From contig NC_080670.1 in the NCBI RefSeq assembly GCF_030247195.1, forward strand, positions 96,742,401 through 96,806,400: DNA of 64,000 nt, read 5' to 3'. A program made the translations under genes and the position numbers. Source of the stretch: Topomyia yanbarensis (Eukaryota > Arthropoda > Insecta > Diptera > Culicidae). This document shows, piece after piece, positions 37,099 to 49,290 of this stretch. The notes beneath the pieces are model-generated. The model had not been told where the DNA came from and made no database searches. It worked only from the letters and a program-made list of their open reading frames with translations. Position 1 is the first letter of the stretch. Each line of letters opens with the position of its first letter.

Positions 37099-37159
37099 CC
37101 CTTAGATAGCGTAGGGGGTAGGGTATCCAAAAGGTGCATGTTCGAATCTTGCCTGGGGG
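37099..37159 (+). other. tRNA-like remnant (possible SINE head)
   Basis: A B-box-like gttcgaatctt (37,140-37,150) lies in a T-arm gcatg-TTCGAAT-cttgc with four of five pairs. An A-box-like tagatagcgtagggg lies 37 bp upstream. The outer ends cccttag (37,099) and ctggggg (37,153) can pair as a seven-base acceptor stem using two G-U pairs. At 61 nt it lacks room for an anticodon arm, so it is not a working tRNA. A T-run follows (37,164). It could be a tRNA-derived SINE fragment or chance. Confidence 0.3.
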
Positions 37160-37169
37160 CGATCTTTTT

Positions 37170-38814
37170 GAAATAATTACTAATGTTTAACTCATTAGCA
37201 CAATATTGGTACGCAAGTCAAAATAAAAAATGAATTATGAACACATACCAATTGTTGCGCTGCATTTAAATATTGTACATATTGACGAATTCACTAGCAG
37301 TCTTCGACAAAGTTGTAGACAATTAAATATCTTTCTTATTTTCACTTACTGTGATAATACCATGCATACAGTGCCACCTAGCGCAAAAATACGAGCTAGT
37401 GCGTCGAAAAATTCCATACAAACTTCAGGAACGTTGGTCCGGTCGCCAGACTTGTCCGATTTGCTTCAAATTTGGTGCAAGTACTCCTGGTGGGACTGGA
37501 AATCGAATCAGGGGTGGGCCGATTGAGTTTTCAAAAATTCACTATTTTTCTGGGCAGTCTACTGTACAGCAGCCTTACGCTTACGTTTTCTCGATCCTAT
37601 CCTTTGAACCTCATGGCTTCTTCATCTTATGACACCACGTCTTCTTTTTAAATCGCCAGCAAATAACAATTCTCACCATTCGAAGCAATTCGTTTGGATC
37701 GTGCGTAAACTTATGTACTAAATCGGTGTTCGGTATTAGCAAATCAAAACCAGATGTAACATCACAAACTAATTATGTTGGCACATAGCGAATTTGTGAG
37801 TTTGAGTACACTACACTACACTACACTCTACAAAGGCATGCATAGATAGTCTGACAACATACATGACTGAATGAACAGCTCTCTTTCTTCGCTCAAATTA
37901 TCACAGTTCCTCAAGCGCAAAGCAGTCATTACATTTACCGCACTTGAGCTCGTTATGCCTACAAATTTTCGCTCATTACATTATATCCCTTAAAAGCTGC
38001 ATGTTGCTTCTACAAACAATTCTGAGTATATCCAGCGTTGGATGTTGGAGTATATAAGGAATTGGACACAATTCGAAGGAATTAGCGCCGCTAAAAGTTT
38101 AATGTCGCGATTTATGTTTACTTATATGCGTTATTATACTCCTGAGTATGTCATATGACTCCGATTATTACCGGATAGGTTTCTGAAGACGATGGCATTT
38201 TGATTCTCGCCAAGTTTTAACTCTAGATTAGATATATTTTTTATCAATCTGGGAATAACAATACTTATTTTTATTCGGGACCGGTATTTCGCTTATTTTG
38301 GGGCTGTGCTAATGCATGAACTTAGTCAACGCGATAAAGAATGCAATGTCCTGTAAATGGGCAACATTGAGCTCAACCACAACCCTAATAGAAATAATGC
38401 TTTGATTATTACTAGAAAATTCGAAATTGCATTTGTTTCCAAATTTAATAAATTTTCTTTCACTTAAAATGTCGCAAAGAAAGAAATAAGGTGATCACCT
38501 TGTTGATCATTTCTAAAATATTAGCACATTGAAGTAGGGAAATCTTTTAACCAAAACAGTTTCTGGTCGAATAGGGGGGGGGGTCACTTGCCCCCGTGCC
38601 ACTCCCTGGAGCCGGCAGTGGTCAACATGTTTTTCTTGCAAGAAAAAAAAATATTGGGGAACCGATCCGTTCAAGTACATCACAATACATTTTTCTTTAA
38701 TAATCTGTCTAGCTTTTGGATCTCAGTAGAGCGGTTCGGCTTGGAGAGCTTCATCGTACACCTCTGCTAAAAGAACACTATTTAAGGGATGGGCCATAAC
38801 TCCGACAACCTTGA
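37170..38814. other. Unassigned sequence with possible hAT terminus
   Basis: No gene recognised. At 38,577-38,621 a G-run followed by cacttgcccccgtgccactc and ending ggagccggcagtg resembles the right end of a Tip100-like hAT element (memory-based). No partner end was confirmed. Confidence 0.3.
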
Positions 38815-40317
38815 TTTTTGCCTTTCTCATATAGAAAGGTTATGCAATCACTCTGAAAAACGTCAACCTAATCCCGGCCCGGAGGGCCGAGTGCAATATC
38901 CTATTCGACTCAGTTCGTCGAGATCGGAAAAAGTCTGTATGTGTGTGTGTATGTGTGTGTGTATGTATATGCGTATGTGTCAAATAATGTCACTCATTTT
39001 TCTCAGAGATAGCTGGACCGATTTGCCCAAACTTAGTCTCAAATGAAAGGTGCAACCTTCCCATCGGCTGCTATTGAATTTTGGATCGATCGGAATTCTG
39101 GTTCCGGAATTACGGGTTTCAGAGGGCGGCCACACAAAAATTTCTCATATAAACTATAGGAAAAATTAAAAATAGAATTTTTATTTTTAATGCTAAATGT
39201 GTTCAAGGTGCATGAAACGTCGAGATTTGATGCAAACTCGAAAAAAAATTTGACGACAATTCACTTTTTTTGGATTTTGGCACATTTTTGCCTTTCTCAT
39301 ATAGAAAGGTTATGCAATCACTCTGAAAAACGTCAACCTAATACCGGCCCGGAGGGCCGGGTGTCATATCCCATTCGACTCAGTTCATCGAGATCGGAAA
39401 AAGTCTGTATGTGTGTGTATGTGTGTGTATGTGTGTGTATGTGTGTGTGTATGTATGCGTGTATGTGTCAAATAATGTCACTCATTTTTCTCAGAATGGC
39501 TGGGCCGATTTGCTCAAATGAAAGGTGCAACCTTCCCATCGGCTGCTATTGAATTTTGGATCGATCGGAATTCTGGTTCCGGAATTACGGGTTTCAGAGT
39601 GCGGCCACACAGAAATTTCTCATATAAACTATAGGAAAAATTAAAAATAGGATTTTTATTTTTGATGCTAAATGTGTTCAAGGTGCATGAAACGTCGAGA
39701 TTTGATGCAAACTCGAAAAAAAATTCACTTTTTTGGATTTTGGCACATTTTTGCCTTTCTCATATAGAAAGGTTATGCAATCACTCTGAAAAACGGCAAC
39801 CTCCGGCCCGGAGGGCCGAGTGTCATATCCCAGGCCCGGAGGGCCGAGTGTCATATCCCATTCGACTCAGTTCGTCGAGATCGGAAAAAGTCTGTATGTG
39901 TGTGTGGGTATGTGTGTGTATGTGTGTGTGTATGTGTGTGTATGTATGTGCGTATGTGTCAAATAATGTCACTCATTTTTCTCAGAGATGGCTAGACCGA
40001 TTTGCCCAAACTTAGTCTCAAATGAAAGGTGCAACCTTCCTAACGGCTGCTATTGAATTTTGGATCGATCGGAATTCTGGTTCCGGAATTACGGGTTTCA
40101 GAGTGCGGCCACACAGAAATTTCTCATATAAACTATAGGAAAAATTAAAAATAGAATTTTTATTTTTGATGCTAAATGTGTTCAAGGTGCATGAAACGTC
40201 GAGATTTGATGCAAACTCGAAAAAAATTTGACGACAATTCACTTTTTTGGATTTTGGCACATTTTTGCCTTTCTCATATAGAAAGGTTATGCAATCACTC
40301 TGAAAAACGTAAACCTA
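38815..40317. repeat. Tandem array of ~470-bp culicine-type repeat units
   Basis: Units start with cctttctcatatagaaagg at 38,821, 39,291, 39,754 and 40,268, giving periods of 470, 463 and 514 bp; the fourth is truncated. Each unit has the cggcccggagggccgag palindrome, a TG/TATG microsatellite and a ggttccggaattacgggttt block. The third unit has an internal 32-bp duplication around the palindrome (39,806-39,860), which accounts for part of its extra length. The same modules occur inverted inside the TTAA element at 8.0-12.0 kb. ORFs rich in VCMCVC are microsatellite translations. Confidence 0.85.
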
Positions 40318-41011
40318 ATTTTTTTTTCGACTCGCATAAGATTTCTGGATTTTAACAGGGGCATAGTTGATGGTTTACGAAGAGGGGTTACACCCGCCCC
40401 CTCTACTGTTCACTCCCCTCCTTTAAAAATCTTCTTAAATCACCCCTCAGACCACCACCCCATCCAGCCCTCATACCCCTCCCTTTCAACCCCATCATCT
40501 TTAAACCACCACTATATCACAAAGCATACCAATTTAAGCTGGGGAGTCGTTCGTTCATGGGACTTTCGCCCTCCTCACATATCCACCCCTGCATGACAAA
40601 ATGAGTTAGCAAGCAGATAACATTGATCTAATGCTGATTAGGCTAATGGAGTATGATATTTTTTTGTTTCAAGTGTTTCGCCGTCGACACGTAGCTCATC
40701 AAGTTCGTGGCTGGCATGCCATTGTGTATAAGTGCAAAGTGTACTAAGAATGTAATGGACATTTCCACAATTATGTTGAACATAAAAAGCCTCCGTGCCA
40801 TAGTTTAGAGAAATGAGAAAGGCACAATTGCACCGCTAGGTGGATTAAAACAGGTTTTTTTGATTCAAATTGTTTTTTTCGTTCTTCGATAGTGCTACCA
40901 ACGAACTGTCTTTCGCTTTTTCAAATAAACTATGCATACACTTTAAAAAAATTACGAACTTAGCTCACTTTTTTGCCACAACTTAGTTTATAATAGGGTT
41001 GCCACAACTTA
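40318..41011. other. Unassigned; ends in a 26-bp direct duplication
   Basis: Includes a C-rich block at 40,385-40,530 and gagaaatgagaaaggcac at 40,811, inverse of the array unit start and possibly its far terminus. Just before the hAT element, gccacaacttagtttataat plus agggt occurs twice in tandem (from about 40,975 and 41,001). Confidence 0.4.
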
Positions 41012-41019
41012 GTTTATAA
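41012..41019. repeat. 8-bp target-site duplication (left)
   Basis: gtttataa, exactly repeated at 42,662-42,669. Confidence 0.75.
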
Positions 41020-42661
41020 TAGGGTGTGGGCGGTAAATGGATAGTCCGCACCGCAACCGCAAAAAATAATAAAACCGCAACCGCATTGCATTTACCGCAC
41101 CGCACCGCGCGGTAATGCGGTAAAAATAATGTATTTTCAAAATTGTGCTGAAAAATTATTCATTTGTTTTGTATAGCCATATATAGTAAAATGTTATTCT
41201 TATTTACACGAAAATTATCTTTGACGTACTCCTCAGAATGTAACATTTATTAAAATATTTAACATTGCAAGTTTTATTAAGAGGGGTAAGGGTTTTGGCG
41301 TGAAAAAAAAAACACTTTTTCTCGATTTTTTTTAAACTTTGTGTGAAGCGAACTGATCAAAACTTTTGTACATTATAGTGTATCATTTCAATAACATGCT
41401 GTAATTTTTCCATGTAAAAATATCGACAAATGACTCGGTGACGAAGCTTTTTGTAGAACGTCTCTGGAAAAACATGATTTGCGGTGTTACCTGCCATTCA
41501 AAACTACTTAACCGATTTCTTTCAAACTTTGTATACAGATTCTATGTAAAAATACCTAACCCCTACGCTAAAGTTTCGAGATAAATTTTCAATTAAGGCG
41601 AAAACTGTCTAAACTATGCAAAATTTGGCATCTGGGCTAACTTTGACACTTGTCACAATATGAAGGAAGACCTTAAGGGAGACTTTGACAAACACAAAAA
41701 AATCACATTGCCCTACACTAACTTCGAAAGCTTTGCTTTCAAAAAGTTACAAAATACTCCTAACTGAAAAATATTATTTGTTAATTTGGTAGAAAATTCC
41801 CAGTTGGACGAACAATGGACGCACGTGAAAAAAAAAACTTCCAAATTCGTTTGGTTTGTTTTGGTTTGATTCTTTGGATTGTTTTTAAGTCGTAGTATCA
41901 TTAGTTAATCTCTAAGTTCTCCAAATTAATGAAAATTCACAGTTGAGAAAATGTCATCGAAAACGATTCATAATTCCACGATTGCCAAGAGGAATCAGGA
42001 GAAATGAAGCATTTTGTAATTGGATTTGACAGTAAAATTCAATTGTTTTTCAATGATTGGATTTTGCATTTTATGTATTTGAAAAGGTTCGTTTGTAATT
42101 TTTTTCTTTGCAGTATAAAATGAATAGTTTTCAAAATATGGCGTAAAAATAATGGTGCCAAATTATATTGGACACAGCTTATAGATTTTATTTTTTTAGC
42201 ATCAGTATGTTTTATCATATTTGAATGACCAAAATGTAAAAAATCAAGTAGCGATAGGTCGAATACAGATTATACTCGGATTTCTTTTCAAATCATTGTC
42301 AAGTCTATGGAAATTAGAGCAATTAAATGTTTATCATGTTTCTCTATTGTAGGGTAATAAATAAAACTCGAACGTACTGACAGAGAGATGTTCCTAATAT
42401 TGACATTGCTAAGCATTCGTTCATAAAATAAATCTAGTTGCGTCCTTCTCAAATGGTAAAAGTCATAGTTTTAATTCACTTTTTAATGCAAACTGCAGAC
42501 TTTATCAATTATTTTTGAAGCGCGGTTGCGGTTATACCGCGCGGTAAAAGCTCATTTCCCGCATCGCATCCGCGGGAAAAAGTGTCTCACCGCACCACAG
42601 TTTTTGCGGTGCGGTAAATACCACGCGGTTGCGGCAATTACCGCAACCGCGACGAACCCTA
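41020..42661. mobile_element. hAT-type non-autonomous element, 1.64 kb
   Basis: Ends tagggtgtgggcgg and, inverted, tagggttcgtcgcgg. Both are followed by subterminal repeats of ccgcaaccgc and gcggtaaa type (41,041-41,120 and 42,520-42,655). The exact 8-bp duplication gtttataa and TAGGGT-type ends fit hAT elements, whose subterminal regions often carry clustered short motifs as transposase-binding sites (family knowledge). The AT-rich interior has no transposase recognised. Confidence 0.75.
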
Positions 42662-42669
42662 GTTTATAA
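42662..42669. repeat. 8-bp target-site duplication (right)
   Basis: gtttataa, exact copy of 41,012-41,019. It runs into acccctтaa-type sequence that may be the edge of an older TTAA element. Confidence 0.7.
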
Positions 42670-43179
42670 CCCCTTAAGGAAGTCCAACAAAAAGCCTAAT
42701 AAATGCTGCTGTATTTAGAGAAACTCGCGGAGATCTTGCAATATTCAAAGAAGACTTATTCCTTTCGCACTTTTTTTATTAAATTTAAGAAAATTTTCAA
42801 AATTTTCCGAAAAATCGCTCAATACCAGGAAACTGGTATTGGGGCGAGAGAGAGGAAATGTTTTTACCATTCTGGGTGAAGAAAGCCATCATTTTTAAAA
42901 TTGACTACCGTATTAGGACAGGAGAGTTTATTACTAATGTTTTTTTTGTTTCATCTCCAAGGGGTGAGTCGCGTAGCACAAATTGAATTATGCTTACAAA
43001 CAAACAACGTGGTAGCCTGTGCCGCAGTGTGCCACTATGTGTCATGGTGTTCAGCAAAACAAAAACAACAGGTTTTGAATTCGATTGTTGCATTGGAGCT
43101 AGAATCCATACTGACTCCATGCAGGATTCCGAATAAAATTCCGAATGGTTTGACCGGGAAGCGGCTAGCCATCCCTCTG
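42670..43179. other. Unassigned sequence
   Basis: A 144-codon plus-strand ORF (42,901-43,335) has no recognisable domain and runs into the hairpin MITE at 43,180, so I do not call it a gene. Confidence 0.4.
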
Positions 43180-43385
43180 GATAAAGACTCGATATGTCTA
43201 TCGTTTGTTTATTATATATCTGTCAGTGCCATTCCAATCGAACACGAGACCTGTCAATGGCCAGCGTTCCAGAAGAATTCTTCGATTTTCTTCGGATTTA
43301 GTGCTTTTTACAGATCTTGTGCTCGATTGGAATGACACTGATAGGTAAATAATAAGAAGAAGATAGAGATGGCGAGTCTTTATTC
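43180..43385. mobile_element. Foldback MITE, copy 1
   Basis: About 206 bp with arms that pair over most of their length. gataaagactcgatatgtct on the left pairs with the inverse of agatggcgagtctttat on the right. ccattccaatcgaacacgag pairs with ctcgattggaatgacactg. A related copy lies at 44,780-44,980. Confidence 0.65.
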
Positions 43386-44779
43386 AGAAGGATTCAGCGT
43401 CTAAAGCCTATCATATGTTGGCTACTGTCAACGTAAGTCCACGCCATAAAAATGTCACCGGACTGTCATAACTTTATCACTTCCTGAGACCTTAAATGCG
43501 CAATGTTGTTTAAAAAACATTGCGAAAACCATCCTTAAATTATTGTAGTAACGTATTAAAGCTATGTGACAATTTTCAGAAAATTAAAAAAAATGTTTTG
43601 TGCCTTTAAGGGTTAGAATGAAAGAGCACCTGAGCATTAAATTTTCTCTTCAGATAAATTGTAATGCAAAATTTATCCATTAATTTAAAATAATTTATTT
43701 CATTATCTTGGATACGTAGAAATAACCTGAGCGAACAAATAATCAAAAGAAACCCATTAGCGTAAATGTATTTACTACGCAATTAATAAATCACCCAAAA
43801 GATACGTAAATAAATCTTTATCAGTGCAGTGCGTGTTTGCTGAATTCAATTTAATTGAATGAGATGCAGCGAATTGAAGCAAATTGAATCGAATATCGTA
43901 TCTGTGAGGGAACAATACGGTCGGAACAATAATAGGGGGACAACATTTCGGTTCCCGTTAGTCTGCAGCTCAAATTCATTTAAAAGGATCTGCTTCTATT
44001 GACACAATAAGGGTGAAATGAAAGTGATACATTGTTTGAGATGCCTTTGGCGCATTGCTGTTAAATTTGTTACGGAAATCTAGACAACCTGGCCTAAGTA
44101 ATAGTGACACTACAAGTGCGACAGAAGAAATTTAATAGTCGATATTGTCTATCTCGAGATAATCTAGCATTTCGTCGAGTTCTTGCTATATGGGATACAC
44201 ACGAGTGCGATCGAAACAAAAACAAACGTCAAAACGTTTTCTCACTCGCACTGATGCAAACTAGATGGGCGCGTAACTCAACGCACGGCCAGGTGACGCA
44301 TGGCTGAAAAGTCGCAATGTGGATTTAAGAAAAGATTCGCAATACCTCTTGCTCTTCTTAATTTTCTGTACTAGGCCCTGCCGTAAATTTAAAGACATCA
44401 AGCATTCATCGTTGTCAGATTTCTTTGACGTACTTTTCACAATTGCTGAAAATAATTGTACCTTGTTTGAGGTACCTTTACCAAGAATTCACAATACTAA
44501 CAGCATTTAAAAATTAAATTTTATTTTTATGCTTGTCTTTTTTAACGATACACGTAGCTATATCGTCATTCTGGACTTTTATTCAATATGTTTGAATGTT
44601 GATGTTTATGAAAAATAGCCAGAATAGATTCAGCAACACTGTTTTATCCCGTTTGTAAATATTATGAACGTTCTTGACTGGCTAAACGACCAATCAGAAG
44701 CTGGTTCATTATTGAGGTTAGGACTGGATCAAATTAGCTACGCGATTGTCTTCTCTTCTCTTAGGTCGATACCAACGAC
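43386..44779. other. Unassigned AT-rich sequence
   Basis: Nothing recognised; short ORFs only. Confidence 0.4.
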
Positions 44780-44980
44780 GCTGAATCTCAATCGTTTATT
44801 TATCATTTATCTGTTAGTGTCATTTCAATCGAGCACGAGACCTGTCAAATGTACTTAATCCGAGGAACAACTTCTCGAGCGGGAGCCATTGACAGGTCTC
44901 GTGCTCGATAGAAATGAGACTAAAAGGTAAATGCTAAACAAACGATTGAGATGGCGATTCTTTATACCAGAGATTCAGCC
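44780..44980. mobile_element. Foldback MITE, copy 2
   Basis: Relative of the 43,180 element. Outer ends gctgaatctcaatcgttt and, inverted, gctgaatctctgg...caatcgttt; inner arms catttcaatcgagcacgaga and tctcgtgctcgatagaaatg. Both copies share the cgagcacgagacctgtcaa core. Confidence 0.65.
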
Positions 44981-45569
44981 TTTTTAGTCGAAACCACCAA
45001 ACGATACACCCTAAAAACTTAATCAATACAAACCGACATTAGTTTATAAGATTACTGGAGTTAAAAGAGAATATTTGTATTGAAATAACTAAGGGAAAAT
45101 CCAAGAATTATGATAATTTGTAATGAATATTGTATATGTTTTAAAGGAGCTTCTACGCCTGAGATTAAAACATATAAGAGTTATGAAATGTTTCCATCTT
45201 GGCTTTTCTTTGTGTCGAAAAAATTAATAAATACAAATAAACAAATAAATAAATGAGTAAATATACTTATATTTGACTTATAATAATAAGCTCGATTGAT
45301 ACTTTGCATGCAACAAATCTGCATGAGTTGGCTAACTATTGCGTTGAAACTTGCCACACAATTATCCAAGAGCCAGAGTGCCACACTTTTTCATTGGTTA
45401 CTCGACTAACAATTAATAGAACGAACTAAAATCAGTATTGAAATTTTTAATTTGTGAATACCAAAATTTGCATGGAAATCGTATTCTCGTATTTTAAGGG
45501 GTTATGTGAGGTCGGTCAAAAATCGATTTATTTTATTCTTTTATTTAAAAGTATGCGTTCCTAACCCTA

Positions 45570-46170
45570 GAACGTTGCACTGGGGTACAATTGTTATATT
45601 CAATTTAGAGTTCAAGGAAAAGGTGGTAAAGCCAGTTTACTTTTGGCCTTCGTGAAAGCAGGAGTCGAAGTTGGCATGGGGTACATTTGTACCCCAGTGT
45701 ACGGTTACCGTTAGTATTTCTTTCTGTCAGTGGAAATATGACTCGTGACAATACCAGTTTAAATACTGGTTGGTTTACTAAGTAAGTAACAATTAGTATT
45801 ATGTAATAGTTTTTAGTAATTTATTCAATTAATTTAAGTTAAATTTGAGGTAGAAAAACGAATTTCGTAATCATTTAAGCAGATTTGTACTTTTTTATTT
45901 TCCATTTCATATAGTTTATTTTTTCAAAATAATGACTTGCAAGTATCTTTTATGCACATTAACTGCTGTAACAGTAGCGTTGCGTGTTACCAATTATTAG
46001 GGGTCAAAAATATTTCGTGGTGTTTTCCAAAACCCGATTTTTCAACTTTAACTTTTTTCAACTAATTGCCCTTTATTGAAATTCTCGAAGTTCAATTTTA
46101 CACCGTTTCTAGACAATGCTTTCAGCTTTTATAATCATTTAATTTTTTTTAAATCGGTTGGAAATTTGCG
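45570..46170. repeat. Inverted duplicate of the 22.8-23.7 kb repeat
   Basis: Matches that repeat in reverse complement: gtacccc-palindrome, gtgtacggttaccgttag, gactcgtgacaataccag, taacagtagcgttgcgtgtt, and the accacgaa / ttcgtggt pair near 46,013. Contains ggggtacatttgtacccc at 45,678-45,695. Confidence 0.6.
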
Positions 46171-46663
46171 AAGTTATAGTAATTTTTGTGAATTTTTTAC
46201 ACTTTTTTACATTGCTTACAAAAGAAATGTATAGGATTCGCTTAAACTTTGAAAACTTTTTCCGAGGCTCGGAAGGCCGAGTCGCATATACCAATCGACT
46301 CAGCCCGACAAATTTATACAATGTCGGCATTTTTTAATTTTTTTTTACTTGGTGGTAAAGCTTTTACACCGACCCAGCGCACGTTCAGTAGGTAGACCAT
46401 ACTACCGATTTCGTCCATCGTGTGCCAGATTGAGGGACTCTGAACAGAGAAGATAACTCTGAACCCTGCTCCTCTAAACTCCACCAAGGAGTCCGACATT
46501 TGACTGATCCCCCGAGTTCCATTTGAAATGTCTACATCGGAGGGAGGCGTGATAATGCACTTCACATGATTCCAGGTCTAGCTGGTCGTGCTAGATTTCG
46601 CTGGTCTCATAACCATGATATGATATTCTACATGCCCTCCTCTCTACGTTGCACAGTGGGACG
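46171..46663. other. Unassigned GC-richer sequence before R1-type copy 2
   Basis: A diverged ggaaggccgag module (46,262-46,310) is followed by GC-richer DNA. On the minus strand 46,314-46,565 an 83-codon frame (with FRGAGFRVIFSVQSPSIW) has protein-like composition but no family I recognise. It may be a fragment of another retrotransposon. Confidence 0.25.
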
Positions 46664-48422
46664 AGCCACCTGCACTACGAGACAGTGCGGGCACGGCCGA
46701 AATGGTGGCTCCGGTGACGAATGAAGAACTACTTGCAGTGGCTAATTCCCTGGCAATGAACAAAGCTCCAGGGCCGGATGGAGTTCCAAACATCGCTCTC
46801 AAAGCAGCGATCATAGCGAACCCGAACATGTTCCGGCTAGCTATGCAGAGATGCCTTGACGAGTGCCGTTTTCCCGATAGATGGAAAAGGCAGAAATTGG
46901 TGCTGTTGCCGAAGCCCAGGAAGCCGCCAGGCGACCCATCGGCAAACAGACCAATCTGTATGATCGACACGACTGGCAAATTGCTTGAGAGGATCATCCT
47001 CAACAGGCTCACCCCGTACGCAGAAGGTACGGACGGCCTGTCAAGCAACCAGTTTGGCTTTCGGAAGGGTAAGTCCACAGTGGACGCTATCAACTCAGTA
47101 ATAAAGACTGCCGAGATAGCGATCCAACGAAAAAGGCGAGGCATTCGATACTGTGCGTTAGTGACACGCTCTCGCTACACCGACTTAGCCTACCGGTGGG
47201 TCTGTACCGGATCCTGGAAAGCTACTTCCAGAACCGCATACTGATATACGAGACCGATGTCGGTCAGAAAAGGGTTCCAATTACCGCCGGAGTCCCGCAG
47301 GGCTCGATCCTAGGCCCGGTGCTATGGAACCTCATGTATGACGGGGTTCTGAGACTGAAGTTCCCTCCTGGGGTCAAGATCGTCGGCTTTGCCGACGAGG
47401 TAACCTTGTAGGTCTATGGGGAGTCAACCCCTGAGGTATAACTAACTGCAGAACACGCGATCAACACGGTCGAGGAATGGATGAGCGCGAGAGGCCTGGA
47501 GCTAGTTATCGTCAACAACCACAAGTCGTCACAACATGCAGTTATCCATGTGGGAGAAGTCGTGATCACCTCAGCGCGGAGTCTTAAGTCTCTCGGAGCC
47601 ATTATAGACGACAAGCTGACCTTCGGCAGCCACGTCGACTATACATGCAAGAGAGCGTCGACTGCTGTTGCGGCATTGTCGAGGATCATGTCTAACAGCT
47701 CAAAGGTGTGCGCCAGTAGACGTAGGTTATTGGCAGGCGTTACCGTGTCTTTGCTCAGGTACGGCGGCCCGTCATTGTCAAGAGCACTGAGGGTAACCAG
47801 TTACCTACAGAAACTGGAGAGCACCTACCGCGTGATGTGTCTCAGAGTGATATCTGCCTACCGCACGGTATCATACGATGCATCCTGCGTGATAGCGAGC
47901 ATGATGCTAGTCGGGCTGGTCATTTTGGAAGATGAGGAGTGCTTCGAGCTACGTGGAAATAGAGGAGCCCGCGAGCGCACCACGGTGACCTCGGTCGCCA
48001 GATGGCAGCGTGAGTGGGATAACTTCTCGAAAGGTATCCACCGGCTGATACCTAGCATATCGAGCTGGGTGGGAAGACCCCATGGGGAAGTTCATTTCCA
48101 TCTGACACAATTCCTGTCAGGCCATGGCTGTTTCCGACAGTACCTCCACAGGTTCGGGCACGCGGAGGTCCCAGTCTGCCCGGACTGCCCAGGTGTAGAT
48201 GAAACTGCTGAACACATACTGTTCGTATGTCCTCGTTTCGACGTCGAAAGAAGAGCAATGCTTGACGTCCGTGGCTGGGACACAACCCCTGATACCCTTA
48301 TTCAGCGGATGTGTCAAGCGGTGGAGAAGTGGAACGCAGTCTCGACTGCAACCACCCAGATTGCCGGTAGGTTACAGGTAATTTGGCGCACCGAGCAACA
48401 GACGACGGGCACGACTAACTAG
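46664..48422 (+). pseudogene. R1-type ORF2 C-terminal portion, broken
   Basis: RT plus C-terminal finger without endonuclease. The RT start keeps APGPDGVPN and NQFGFRKGKST. A deletion of about 46 bp at about 47,166 removes the DVNNAFNSASW catalytic segment (seen in copy 1) and shifts frame. The second catalytic box reads FADE (47,388-47,399) instead of FADD, and a TAG follows at 47,409-47,411. An 18-bp deletion near 47,503 is in frame. The finger CPDCPG..ETAEH is intact near 48,178-48,230. The reading frame ends at 48,420-48,422, as in copy 1. Confidence 0.85.
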
Positions 48423-48667
48423 TGATTGGTTAGATGGAGCAAAAAAGGCCGAGCGCAGAAAAGTGAGTGAATGGTCTGTTCATGCTGAGGCAGGTTTGGT
48501 GCAGCGACTGGCAACCGCGTAAGGGGTAAACCCAGCCACCCCGAAGCAAGGCAGAAGAGCAAGTGTTTAGGCGTATATGTAGACTGCCTTATGCCAAGTT
48601 GGGGGGGTCGTAGTGTAGTATGTTGGGACTTAGCTATCGATGCCTCGTGGTGTGGCAGGGGAGTGAA

Positions 48668-49290
48668 AGGGTGAGCATCCAAGTCAGTCTCACACGGTAT
48701 GTTAAGAGTGAGCACAAAAGTCAGCCTCACATGGTATGGTAGAGGTGAGCACAAAAGTCAGTCTCACAAGGTATGAAAACGGTGAGCACCCAAGAAAGCC
48801 TTGCATGGTATGTCAGAAGTGGGGCCTAAGAAAAATGTCCCACATGGGATGCCAGGGGGAGCGACAGGGCTAATAGAGCGGTACGATCGAGAGTGAACCA
48901 GGTGATAGGGTGAGCATCCAAGTCAGCCTCACATGGTATGTTAGAGGCGAGCACAAAAGTAAGCCTAGCAAGGAATGAATAAGGTGAGCACACAAGTCAG
49001 CCTCGCAAGGAACGAAAAAAGTGAGCACAAAAGTCGGCCTCATGTGGAGTGTTAGAGAGTGAATCAAGGTGCGATAGAGAGAGCACCCAAGTCAGCCGCA
49101 CATGGTATGTTAGAGGCGAGCACAAAAGTAAGCCTTGCAAGGAATGAATAAGGTGAGCACACAAGTCAGCCTCGCAAGGAACGAAAAAAGTGAGCACAAA
49201 AGTCGGCCTCATGTGGAGTGTTAGAGAGTGAATCAAAGTGCGATAGAGAGAGCACCCAAGTAAGCCTCATATAGGACGTTTGAACGCGTG
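48668..49290 (+). repeat. 3' UTR tandem repeats of R1-type copy 2, expanded
   Basis: Same 37-bp-type core (gagcacMMaagtMagcct) as copy 1. A 169-bp block starting ttagaggcgagc is duplicated (48,941 and 49,110), so the block differs in copy number between the two elements. Confidence 0.85.

Noticed and set aside
38789..40015. Plus-strand ORFs with VCMCVC repeats (cysteine-rich peptides)
   Set aside because: They read through TG/TATG microsatellites in the 470-bp repeat units.
42901..43335. 144-codon plus-strand ORF
   Set aside because: No domain recognised, and its 3' part lies inside a foldback MITE.
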